This document shows, piece by piece, positions 1 to 7,060 of a DNA stretch of 52,423 nucleotides (its first letter is position 1; every line of letters starts with the position of its first letter). Under the pieces are notes generated by a model. That model saw only the letters and a list, made by a program, of their open reading frames with translations. It searched no databases and was not told the origin of the DNA. Location of the stretch: contig CANQDG010000011.1 in the NCBI GenBank assembly GCA_947591495.1, positions 1 through 52,423 on the forward strand, read 5' to 3'. The position numbers and the translations under genes were made by a program. The stretch is from an uncultured Bacilli bacterium (GTDB taxonomy: Bacteria; Bacillota_I; Bacilli_A; ML615J-28; CAG-313).

Positions 1-63
1 TATAGCTTCTCCTAGTGGAGCATTACAACATTTACATCTTCTTATTTCGATTGATTGATTCAT
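1..63 (-). CDS. Partial CDS, Cys-rich N-terminus (runs off the window)
   Basis: Only the first 21 codons are in the window. The product begins MNQSIEIRRCKCCNAPLGEA and has a C-x-C-C cluster that could start a zinc ribbon. The ATG is preceded by AGGAG, which overlaps the TAG stop of the AAA ATPase gene upstream, so it is very probably translated as the fifth gene of the SPFH/ESCRT-like operon. Zinc-ribbon proteins are common companions of SPFH and PspA genes, which fits, but the fragment is too short to assign a function. Confidence 0.6.
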   Translation of the reverse strand, partial: MNQSIEIRRCKCCNAPLGEAI

Positions 64-75
64 ATTATTAATCTC

Positions 76-1221
76 CTATATTAGTTCTTTTTGAAATTCT
101 TCTAATTTTCTTATATCACTTAATTGAACGCTTGAGTGAACTTTTTCTAATGCATAATCAATATCGTCTTGGGTAATATATTCATTATCTATACTACCTT
201 TTTCAATGCCTCTTTCAATTGGCATATTTTTACAAACTTCACATAATTCAACTATATCTGAACCATTATATCCTTCGGTTTTTTCTATTAGGACATTAAT
301 ATCGATATCATCAGCAAGCGGTACATTTTCTAAATTTTTTTCAAATAAAAATTTTCTAGCTTTTTCATCAGGTAATGGTATATATAATCTTTCATCAAAT
401 CTACCTGGTCTCATTAAAGCTGAATCAATATTCCAAGGAATATTAGTTGCCGCAATTACTAAGAGGTTATTATTATTATCATTGAATCCTTGTAGTTGTG
501 CTAATAGTTCTGGCACTATTCGATTAGTGGCAGATTCACTACCTGTTCGTTTAGTACCAATAGCTTCAAATTCATCAAAGAAAATAACGGCAGCTTTTTC
601 TTTTCGTGCGGTATCAAATAAGTTGCGAATATTTTTTTCTGATTCGCCAAACCATTTACTGACAACATCACTACATTTTACTTCAAAAAAGGTGGCACCG
701 ACTTCTGCAGCTATGGCTTTTGCCATCATGGTCTTTCCTGTACCTGGCAATCCATACATTAGAATACCTCCACCAACTTTTTTATTAAAACGTTCATAAT
801 AATCAGGATGTAGTTTAGGGTAAATAACTTTTCGTTTAACTGCTAATTTAACATCTTCCATGCCAGCAATATCATTAAATGTTACATTAGGAATTTGAGC
901 TGAAAACCACTCAGTTTCGGTAGAATCTTTGGTTTTTGTATCTTTCGTACGATTAATCATATTGCTTTTAGAATTAGAGTTATTAGACTCTATTTCGCTT
1001 TGTTCATCTAACTTTTCAACATATTCTAAAAGTTTTAAAACCCTTTCTTGTCTAACTTTTTTGAGTTCACCTGTTGAAAGATCGGCAAGTTTTTTTAAGG
1101 TTTCGGCCGCCATAAGCAATTGACGCCTTGCTTCTTTGAGGTTACCTGCGTCTTTGGCGGCAAGACCTTTTTCGTAATAGGTGTTAAAAGCTTTGTATAA
1201 TAAATCACCTTGATTGTTCAT
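76..1221 (-). CDS. Vps4-like AAA ATPase with N-terminal MIT domain
   Basis: 381 residues. Residues 1-75 form a three-helix segment with the MIT pattern (KDAGNLKEARRQLLMAAETL). A Ser/Asn/Thr-rich linker follows to about 105, then one AAA module: Walker A GLPGTGKT (157-164), pore loop SKWFGESE (188-195), Walker B VIFFDE (212-217), sensor-1 AATN (257-260), arginine fingers in RPGRFD (271-275). The K-W-F-G-E-S-E pore loop is the signature of the meiotic clade (Vps4, katanin, spastin). The C-terminus (about 360-380) resembles the Vps4 C-terminal helix; the Vps4 beta-domain insertion is absent. In eukaryotes and archaea such enzymes disassemble ESCRT-III polymers. The next gene upstream encodes a protein ending in a MIM1-like motif, the ligand class of MIT domains. 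AGGTG ribosome-binding site. The AAA call is certain; the Vps4-type role is inferred. Confidence 0.9.
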   Translation of the reverse strand: MNNQGDLLYKAFNTYYEKGLAAKDAGNLKEARRQLLMAAETLKKLADLSTGELKKVRQERVLKLLEYVEKLDEQSEIESNNSNSKSNMINRTKDTKTKDSTETEWFSAQIPNVTFNDIAGMEDVKLAVKRKVIYPKLHPDYYERFNKKVGGGILMYGLPGTGKTMMAKAIAAEVGATFFEVKCSDVVSKWFGESEKNIRNLFDTARKEKAAVIFFDEFEAIGTKRTGSESATNRIVPELLAQLQGFNDNNNNLLVIAATNIPWNIDSALMRPGRFDERLYIPLPDEKARKFLFEKNLENVPLADDIDINVLIEKTEGYNGSDIVELCEVCKNMPIERGIEKGSIDNEYITQDDIDYALEKVHSSVQLSDIRKLEEFQKELI

Positions 1222-1238
1222 AATATCACCTATTCAAT

Positions 1239-1811
1239 TTACTTAAGTTGATTCAATTTCTTTTCAATTAAATCGTCATATGATGATTCTTGATCTGCAT
1301 TTGGGCTAGAATTGATGATTGAATCGACTTCAGCATTAACATCATCTGGCAATTCTACATCAAAAGCATTAAAAGCACTTTCACTAAACTCCATCATTTC
1401 ATTTAACATATTTGATTGAGAGTTTACTTGGGCAAAAGCCTTTGTCATTTTTTTATTAACTTTAGAAGGATTAGTACCTTTACTAAATTTAAAAATATCA
1501 TCACATGCATCTTCGGTTAAGGATAAAAAATCTTTTGTTAATTCGGTAATATCACTCATTGAAGACATTACATCTAACTGAATAATCATTTGTTCAGCAC
1601 GATGTTTAGTTGATAATGCGCTAGCAAGACCAACTTTAGCAATCTTTAAAGAACTTTCGCTTTTCTTTTCTTTGGCAATTCGTGCTTTAGCTGAAAGATC
1701 ATTAATTTTAATGTCTACTTTTTCCACAATTTCATTTAATCTTTGAATTGTTTGATTAAATTTAACTTTACGATCGACTTCATTTACTTCATTATTTACT
1801 CGTTTCTTCAT
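1239..1811 (-). CDS. ESCRT-III-like (Snf7/CHMP1-type) helical protein with C-terminal MIM1-like motif
   Basis: 190 residues, almost entirely predicted helix, no signal or membrane segment. Basic start MKKRVNNEV, long amphipathic helices to about residue 155, an acidic flexible stretch (155-178), and a last helix ending exactly at the C-terminus: DDLIEKKLNQLK (179-190). That end fits the MIM1 pattern (D/E)xxLxxRLxxL(K/R) with conservative I for L and K for R. Size, helix order, acidic linker and terminal MIM copy the layout of CHMP1/Did2. Bacterial PspA/Vipp1 are established ESCRT-III superfamily members, but this protein is not an obvious PspA. It overlaps the upstream gene by 20 bp and sits 17 bp before the MIT-AAA gene. 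GAGGAAG ribosome-binding site. The alternative is an unrelated coiled coil. Confidence 0.65.
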   Translation of the reverse strand: MKKRVNNEVNEVDRKVKFNQTIQRLNEIVEKVDIKINDLSAKARIAKEKKSESSLKIAKVGLASALSTKHRAEQMIIQLDVMSSMSDITELTKDFLSLTEDACDDIFKFSKGTNPSKVNKKMTKAFAQVNSQSNMLNEMMEFSESAFNAFDVELPDDVNAEVDSIINSSPNADQESSYDDLIEKKLNQLK

Positions 1812-2802
1812 CTTTTACTTCCTCACTTTGATTTTTATTATTTATTTGATTTAATTGAGAATCCATCTTTGCTTGTTTTCGTCTTTCATGTTCAATTTGA
1901 GCAGCAGATGGTTCTTTGGCTTTTTGTTTACTTTGTAATTCTTTATTTTCTTCTTTATAAACATCTTTAATACGTTTAAATTCTTTATCTTCATTAATAC
2001 GTTGTTTTTTCAACTCAAGTGTTTCACTAACAACCTTTTTAAAAACATCATTAAATTTATCTTCAGCATATTGGTTGTTTCTAATAAACTTTTCAATATT
2101 TAAATCACCAAAACGATTTAAAAGTTCTTTATGATTAGTTATTTTACTTCTAACAGCGCGCTCTTGATCTTCATAAGTTGCTATTTTTTCATCTATTTCA
2201 TTGATTTCAGCCTCATATGATTCACCATTTTCTTCGTCAGCATCCCATTTTTCATGAATCAATTCTTTTAATTGGATTTCAGCTTGTTTTCGATAAAAAA
2301 TTTGTAATCGTTCCAATTCAAAAGTAATTAAAGTAGAATCTATTTCCCATTCTGTTTTAGCTGCTTCGGCTTTTCTTGCAACTTCTTTTGAATCTTCTTT
2401 GAAAATTGAACTATTTTGTTTAGTAAATAGATTGGCTCTTTCACAAAACATTCGATTAAGAATAGTCATAACTTTGTTAAACATATCCTTGTTAGCTTTT
2501 TGATATTGTTCGGCTCTTATACTATTTTCATCGTTTTTATGGCCTAAGATATTGCTTTGATGTAATGAACTTTCACGATATTTATCCATGATTAATTTGA
2601 TTTTTTCATCTAAAATGATAGCTTCAGGATTATCACAAGGCTCTAAAATAGCAATATTTCTTTTAATTTCTCTAAAATCATTTTTTAGTTCTTCTTCTTG
2701 TGTTCTTCTTATTAATTCATCAAAATAATTTTCTAAACTTTGTTTAGAGTCTTTAACTTGGATGGCAATTTTTTCATTATTTTTTTTCTTTTTAAATAAC
2801 AT
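1792..2802 (-). CDS. Helical/coiled-coil protein with basic N-terminus, ESCRT-like operon component
   Basis: 336 residues from the ATG with an AAGGAG site 7 nt upstream; a longer reading frame exists but lacks a site. The first nine residues MLFKKKKNN are hydrophobic then strongly basic, a pattern that can bind acidic membranes. The rest is charged helix, with strong heptad character around 170-310 and a Lys/Glu/Gln-rich tail. No cysteine cluster, catalytic motif or membrane span. The gene starts 11 bp after the SPFH gene and overlaps the ESCRT-III-like gene by 20 bp, so it is translationally coupled to that unit. I do not recognise the family. It may be a second polymer subunit or an adaptor, but that is inferred from position only. 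Confidence 0.75.
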   Translation of the reverse strand: MLFKKKKNNEKIAIQVKDSKQSLENYFDELIRRTQEEELKNDFREIKRNIAILEPCDNPEAIILDEKIKLIMDKYRESSLHQSNILGHKNDENSIRAEQYQKANKDMFNKVMTILNRMFCERANLFTKQNSSIFKEDSKEVARKAEAAKTEWEIDSTLITFELERLQIFYRKQAEIQLKELIHEKWDADEENGESYEAEINEIDEKIATYEDQERAVRSKITNHKELLNRFGDLNIEKFIRNNQYAEDKFNDVFKKVVSETLELKKQRINEDKEFKRIKDVYKEENKELQSKQKAKEPSAAQIEHERRKQAKMDSQLNQINNKNQSEEVKDEETSK

Positions 2803-2813
2803 CTTTTTTCTCC

Positions 2814-3695
2814 TTATCGATTTTGAGTACTTCCACAATTAGGGCAGAAGCGATCATCTAATTTTAATTGTTCCCCACAATTAGGACAGAATTTATAATT
2901 TTTTCTTTTTTCGCCTTCAGTGGTTGATGGTTGAGGTGCAACATTATTAACTGATTGGCCTTTCGCAAGTTCATTAATAACTTTTACTTCATTCATAGCT
3001 TGATGAGCTTTTTCATCAGAGCATTTACTATCAATTTTAGCTTCTTCTAAACTTATAGTTTTCTTATCAAGTAGTTCAAAGCCTTCAACGGTTATTTCTA
3101 AAACAGTTGTATCATCACATATTAATCCATATAGTTCACCAAATGAGTTCTCAAATTTATTGCTAATTAATTTAGCAACTTCACTGTTTGATGCTTGGAT
3201 TGCAAAACGATTCTTTTTTTGCATAGCTATTTCAGTTAATGCTTCAGCACAAATTGTACAAAGATATTTCTTAATTATTTCATTAAGTTTTTCTTCGGTA
3301 AAATCTTCTTTTTCATCTAGAGCATCATAAAGTCTTTGAGGGTTTTCAATTCTAACACGACTTATACCATAACATTTGGCTTGTAAAACTACGCCGTATT
3401 CTTCATCTTTATAATCAGGATTTTTAATTGTTCCCCATTTAAGTTCAATTACTTTGTTAGTATTAACCCCGTAAACTTCAAAATTTTTATTATCTTTTTT
3501 CGTGAATAGTTTTTCAAAAAAACCTTTTTGATTAATCACTTCGGTTTGACCAGGTAAGACTGTTTTATAAACAGCGCCATTGTGAATAAATAAAACATGA
3601 ACACCACCTTCAGCTGTTACCTTAGTATTAGCTTTAATTTCAAAATCTTCTTTCCAGATAAGTTTATCTTTGTTTGCTTTAACTCTTAATTCCAT
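2814..3695 (-). CDS. SPFH-domain protein with C-terminal zinc ribbon (YdjI/virion-core type)
   Basis: 293 residues. Residues about 25-225 match the bacterial SPFH 'virion core' family to which Bacillus YdjI belongs: FIHNGAVYKTVLPGQTEV, then VNTNKVIELKWGT, then the conserved YGVVLQAKCYG region. After a linker, a zinc ribbon at the C-terminus has Cys270, 273, 284 and 287 in two CPNCG knuckles. SPFH proteins form membrane-attached scaffolds, and YdjI recruits the ESCRT-III homologue PspA in Bacillus, so its place as first gene of this operon is telling. The ATG at 3695 has GGAGG at good spacing; the ATG 12 nt upstream lies inside that site and is rejected. A strong promoter lies 52-80 nt upstream. 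Confidence 0.88.
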   Translation of the reverse strand: MELRVKANKDKLIWKEDFEIKANTKVTAEGGVHVLFIHNGAVYKTVLPGQTEVINQKGFFEKLFTKKDNKNFEVYGVNTNKVIELKWGTIKNPDYKDEEYGVVLQAKCYGISRVRIENPQRLYDALDEKEDFTEEKLNEIIKKYLCTICAEALTEIAMQKKNRFAIQASNSEVAKLISNKFENSFGELYGLICDDTTVLEITVEGFELLDKKTISLEEAKIDSKCSDEKAHQAMNEVKVINELAKGQSVNNVAPQPSTTEGEKRKNYKFCPNCGEQLKLDDRFCPNCGSTQNR

Positions 3696-3746
3696 AATAA
3701 CCTCCATTTAATTTTAAAATAATTTAGAGCTTTTATATATAATTTT

Positions 3747-3775
3747 ATTATATAATATTTGTCGAAAAAAAGCAA
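3747..3775 (-). promoter_or_regulatory. Sigma-A promoter of the SPFH/ESCRT-like operon
   Basis: TTGCTT, 17-nt spacer, TATAAT on the minus strand. The predicted start near 3740 gives a leader of about 45 nt before the ATG at 3695. No other promoter is evident within the five-gene run. Confidence 0.7.
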
Positions 3776-3900
3776 TGATTTTTACCATTTTTTTTACGTT
3801 TTAAAAAATTATCTCAATATTACTATTTTATTTGACACTTTTTTAAGCTATTAAAGTAAAAAAGTAAAAAAAATTTAAACTTTTTTCATCTATAAAAAAT

Positions 3901-3934
3901 AAAAAAAAGGCATTATACCATTCGATAAATGCCT
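3901..3934 (-). terminator. Second hairpin downstream of the spore-protein gene
   Basis: AGGCATT (3908-3914) pairs with AATGCCT (3928-3934) around a 13-nt loop; on the minus strand it is followed by eight U. It lies just beyond a stronger terminator and may be a back-up. Between it and the operon promoter at 3747-3775 I see only AT-rich sequence. Confidence 0.45.
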
Positions 3935-3945
3935 ACTAAAAGCAT

Positions 3946-3976
3946 AAAAAAGTGCAATTTAAGAATTGCACCTTTT
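3946..3976 (-). terminator. Rho-independent terminator after the spore-protein gene
   Basis: GTGCAATT (3952-3959) and AATTGCAC (3964-3971) form an 8-bp stem with a TAAG loop, followed on the minus strand by a U-rich run. It begins about 6 nt after the stop codon of the SASP gene. Confidence 0.8.
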
Positions 3977-3981
3977 CAAAA

Positions 3982-4182
3982 CTATTTACCTTGTAAATTT
4001 GATTGAGCCATAGATACTAAACGACGAGTGATTTCACCACCAACTGAACCGTTTTGACGAGCTGTTGCATCTGGGCCAAGGTTAACTCCTAATTCATTTG
4101 CAATTTCATATTTCATTTGATTGATTGCATTTTCAGAACCAGGTACTACTAATCTATTTTTAGAGTAAGATGAGTTATTCAT
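3982..4182 (-). CDS. Alpha/beta-type small acid-soluble spore protein (SASP)
   Basis: 66 residues. It has both conserved family blocks: [13 protein letters not shown], which contains the GPR protease cleavage site, and the DNA-binding block [17 protein letters not shown]. These proteins coat spore DNA, protect it from UV and chemical damage, and are degraded at germination for amino acids. Start chosen at 4182 because AGGAGGTG lies 6 nt upstream; a longer frame starts inside that region. It is monocistronic with its own terminator. SASPs are forespore products (sigma-G in Bacillus), but I could not find a convincing sigma-G promoter. It is the best evidence in the window that the organism sporulates. 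Confidence 0.95.
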   Translation of the reverse strand: MNNSSYSKNRLVVPGSENAINQMKYEIANELGVNLGPDATARQNGSVGGEITRRLVSMAQSNLQGK

Positions 4183-4255
4183 TATTTCACCTCCTGTCAA
4201 AAATAGTATTAACCATTTATAATCATTTATAACAAAATTTTATTGGTAATTTATG

Positions 4256-5497
4256 TTAAAATAAATCTTTTAAATCTTGTGTTAAATCTTTTAGATGACT
4301 AGCAATATAGTCATAGTGATGATTTTTTCTAAGTGTTATTTTTTGAACATTATTAATAGCATCATCAATTAATTCATCAAATGTTAATTTATTTTCTTCT
4401 TTGATGGTTAAATCAAGGCGCGGTTTTATTTGAGGATGTTTAGGAACAAAAACCGTACAACAATCCTCATATGGTCTAATCGAAATATCATAAGTTTTGA
4501 TTTTTTTAGCTAAATCAACAATATCTTGTTTATCATATGTAGCAAGCGGACGAATAACACACATATCTACAACACTTTCAATGGTATTCATACTCTCTAA
4601 AGTTTGGCTTGCCACTTGACCTACATTTTCACCATTAACGATAGCTAAAGCATTGATCCTTTTAGCTAGTTTTTCCGTGATCCGATACATCATTCTACGC
4701 ATAATAGTTATGCAATAATCTTCTTTGACATTTTCATAAATAGCTTGTTGAATTTTACTAAATGGAACAATGTATAAATTAAGATTTTGATATTCGGTAT
4801 AACTTGTTAAAACTTCTAATAAATCAATAACCTTTTGCACGGCCAAATCTGATGTATATGGAGGGGAAGAAAAATGAATAGCCTCAACTTGCATTCCCTT
4901 CTTAATTGCTAGATATCCAGCTACAACACTATCGATTCCCCCGGATATCATTAATCCAACTTTGCCAAGGCATCCCGCCGGAAATCCTCCAAGTCCCATA
5001 TATGTATTAGTAAAAAGAAAAGTTCCTTCTTGTCTAACATCTATTGATAAAACAAAATCAGGATGATACATATCAGCTTTTAGACCTAGAACATTTTTAA
5101 ATAAAAAACTACCTACTTCTTTGGTGATTTCAGGTGAAGTTTTGGGAAAGTTTTTATCACCACGATTTGTTTCAATTTTAAAGGTTTTAAAGCCTTCTTT
5201 GAGTTTTTGTTCAACTAATTCTTTCGCAAGTAGATTAATTTCATTTAAATCCGAAAGACATCTTGAAACAACACTAAATGAATAAATGCCAGGAATTTGT
5301 TTTAAAATTTCAATAATAGATGATGCTTCGGTATTATTTAAATTAATATAAAACCTTAAGCCTCTTGCCTCAAAAGTAAGGTTGGAAAAAGGCTCGCATG
5401 AACGTTTTATATGATTTTGAATACGATTAATAAATTGTTTGCGATTGCTTTTTTTTAAACTTAATTCGCCATATCTAACTAAAATATAATCTTCCAT
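4256..5497 (-). CDS. thiI: tRNA 4-thiouridine synthase ThiI
   Basis: 413 residues. N-terminal ferredoxin-like/THUMP region (about 1-170) for tRNA binding, then a PP-loop ATP pyrophosphatase domain with SGGIDSVVAGYLA (about 184-196) and the conserved NGENVGQVASQT block. It adenylates U8 of tRNA for thiolation and in many bacteria also supplies sulfur for thiazole synthesis. The C-terminal rhodanese domain of the E. coli enzyme is absent, as is usual in Bacillota, where a dedicated cysteine desulfurase delivers the sulfur; that gene lies directly upstream with one base between its stop and this ATG. AGGAAA site 8 nt before the start. Confidence 0.95.
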   Translation of the reverse strand: MEDYILVRYGELSLKKSNRKQFINRIQNHIKRSCEPFSNLTFEARGLRFYINLNNTEASSIIEILKQIPGIYSFSVVSRCLSDLNEINLLAKELVEQKLKEGFKTFKIETNRGDKNFPKTSPEITKEVGSFLFKNVLGLKADMYHPDFVLSIDVRQEGTFLFTNTYMGLGGFPAGCLGKVGLMISGGIDSVVAGYLAIKKGMQVEAIHFSSPPYTSDLAVQKVIDLLEVLTSYTEYQNLNLYIVPFSKIQQAIYENVKEDYCITIMRRMMYRITEKLAKRINALAIVNGENVGQVASQTLESMNTIESVVDMCVIRPLATYDKQDIVDLAKKIKTYDISIRPYEDCCTVFVPKHPQIKPRLDLTIKEENKLTFDELIDDAINNVQKITLRKNHHYDYIASHLKDLTQDLKDLF

Positions 5498-5498
5498 T

Positions 5499-6620
5499 TT
5501 ATCTATTTCCTATTCTTTTAAGTTTTTCAATTAAGATATCCATTTCATCTAAAGTATTATCTGCTGATAAACTGATTCTAATCATATTAAGAGCTCGTGT
5601 TTTATCTAAAGTAATGGCCATAATTGATCTTTCTAAAGTTTCGACTTTTTCATTACAAGCAGAGCCAATTCCAACATATATTTGATCTTTTTCTAAATAA
5701 TGCATAACTGTTTCACCTTTGATTTTGGTAAAACTAAGGCTTATAATATATGGTGAATGAAAAGCACCATTTTGATTAATAATAATAAATGGTAACTTTT
5801 TAAGGTTATTAATTAAGTACTCATATAATTTTTTGACCGTTTGGTAGTTATCTTCACTTTTTTTTATTGCTATTCTTAAGGCTTTCGCATTTGCAACAAT
5901 AGCTGCAGCATCCATTGTGCCTGGGCGTAAATTATCTTGTTGATGCCCACCATAAAAAGAGGGGCAAAGTTGAAGGTTATTATTTACAATTAACATCCCC
6001 ACACCCTTTAATCCACCTAGTTTGTGAAAAGTCGCACTCATAAGGTCAATATCATTAAAATTAAAATCCGGTTTTATTTTGGCTAATCCTTGAACTATAT
6101 CAACGTGTAATTTAGCATGCGATAATGATTTAACCATTTGAATAATAGTTTTAATATCATTAATACTACCAATAATATTATTAACCCACATAATTGATAC
6201 TAAAATGGTATCTTTTGTTAAATTTTTTTGTAATTCATTAAGATCAACACTCCCATTAGGACATTTAAGGTAAACAACGTTAAAACCTTCTTTTTCTAAT
6301 TCTTTAAAGGTTTGATAAACAGAAGGATGTTCTATTTCGGTTGTGATAATGGTTTTATGTTGATTAATGTATGGCTTGCAAATTCCCATAATAGCCATAT
6401 TATTAGCTTCGGTTGCACCAGAGGTATAAATAATTTTTTTATTAGTTAAGCCAAGCTCTATCATAATATTATTCGTTGCTTGATCAATTAAATTTTTGGT
6501 AAGAACCGAAGTTGTATACATACTACTTGGATTATACCAATAAGATGTTGCAACTTTTTGAAAAGTATCAATAACTTCTTCACGAGGCTTAGAAGTAGCA
6601 GTTGAGTCTAAGTAAATCAT
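5499..6620 (-). CDS. Cysteine desulfurase (NifS/IscS-like), partner of ThiI
   Basis: 373 residues from the ATG at 6620, giving the typical family start MIYLDSTATSKP; the longer frame adds six residues without a good ribosome-binding site. PLP-dependent fold type I enzyme. The Schiff-base lysine is in MSATFHKLGGLKG and the persulfide-carrying cysteine in GIGSACNEK. It removes sulfur from L-cysteine. In Bacillus the NifZ-ThiI pair is encoded in the same order, so the likely job is tRNA 4-thiouridine formation rather than general Fe-S assembly. Transcribed from a promoter that shares its -35 box with the divergent TSCPD gene. Confidence 0.93.
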   Translation of the reverse strand: MIYLDSTATSKPREEVIDTFQKVATSYWYNPSSMYTTSVLTKNLIDQATNNIMIELGLTNKKIIYTSGATEANNMAIMGICKPYINQHKTIITTEIEHPSVYQTFKELEKEGFNVVYLKCPNGSVDLNELQKNLTKDTILVSIMWVNNIIGSINDIKTIIQMVKSLSHAKLHVDIVQGLAKIKPDFNFNDIDLMSATFHKLGGLKGVGMLIVNNNLQLCPSFYGGHQQDNLRPGTMDAAAIVANAKALRIAIKKSEDNYQTVKKLYEYLINNLKKLPFIIINQNGAFHSPYIISLSFTKIKGETVMHYLEKDQIYVGIGSACNEKVETLERSIMAITLDKTRALNMIRISLSADNTLDEMDILIEKLKRIGNR

Positions 6621-6650
6621 TTTTTTCCCATCTTTCATCTTTATTAATAG

Positions 6651-6679
6651 ATTATACTACAAAAGCAAAAGTTTTGCAA
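6651..6679 (-). promoter_or_regulatory. Promoter of the cysteine desulfurase-thiI operon
   Basis: TTGCAA (6674-6679), 17-nt spacer, TATAAT (6656-6651) on the minus strand. The -35 hexamer is palindromic and serves the plus-strand promoter as well. Confidence 0.75.
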
Positions 6680-6702
6680 AAGGAATAAATCTAAAGTATA
6701 AT
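6674..6702 (+). promoter_or_regulatory. Promoter of the TSCPD gene, sharing the -35 box
   Basis: TTGCAA (6674-6679), 17-nt spacer, TATAAT (6697-6702). The same six bases are the -35 of the divergent promoter, so one polymerase bound here should exclude the other. Confidence 0.75.
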
Positions 6703-6749
6703 TATTAATAGTTAGTAATTAATAAATAATAAATTTTAAGAGGTGTCCA

Positions 6750-7010
6750 ATGAAACATGTTGAATTTGTTCCAAGTGGTGTTTGTTCAAGACTAATTAGT
6801 TTTGATTTAACGGAAAATGGTATTATTCATAATTTAAGTTTTTTAGGTGGCTGTTCTGGTAATCTTCGGGCTATTTCTAAACTACTTGAAGGAAAAGATG
6901 CTAAAGAAGCAGCAGAAATTTTAAGTGGCAATAAATGCGGACCACGACCAACAAGTTGTGCTGATCAATTATCAATTGCCCTTTTACAAGCATTAAAAGA
7001 AAATCTTTAA
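6750..7010 (+). CDS. TSCPD-domain small protein (TIGR03905-like, four Cys)
   Basis: 86 residues. The family pattern is clear: PSGVCS near the start, GGCSGN in the middle, then CGPRPTSCADQL, giving four conserved cysteines that probably bind a metal. The domain also occurs at the end of some vitamin-B12 ribonucleotide reductases; the stand-alone form has no proven function. The usual TSCPDQ is TSCADQ here. AGAGGTG ribosome-binding site. It is a single gene ending in a bidirectional terminator, divergent from the desulfurase-thiI pair, which may hint at a sulfur or thiol link, but that is only context. Confidence 0.88.
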   Translation: MKHVEFVPSGVCSRLISFDLTENGIIHNLSFLGGCSGNLRAISKLLEGKDAKEAAEILSGNKCGPRPTSCADQLSIALLQALKENL

Positions 7011-7021
7011 AAAAGTTTAAT

Positions 7022-7060
7022 AAAAAACGGCTTAAGTCTTATCTTAAGTCGCTTTTTTTA
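7022..7060. terminator. Bidirectional terminator between convergent genes
   Basis: CGGCTTAAG (7028-7036) pairs with CTTAAGTCG (7043-7051) around a TCTTAT loop, with a T run on the plus strand and an A run on the other side. The loop contains the stop codon of the minus-strand gene ending at 7039, and its last codons (S-D-L-R) form one arm. Confidence 0.85.

Noticed and set aside
206-799. Plus-strand ORF opposite the AAA ATPase gene
   Set aside because: It is a shadow frame: the minus strand carries all AAA motifs, and this frame has low-complexity Ser/Leu/Ile composition and no ribosome-binding site.
1239-1811. Annotation as plain PspA
   Set aside because: It is shorter than PspA and lacks its typical N-terminal signature, while the terminal MIM-like motif and MIT-AAA neighbour fit the CHMP1 type better.
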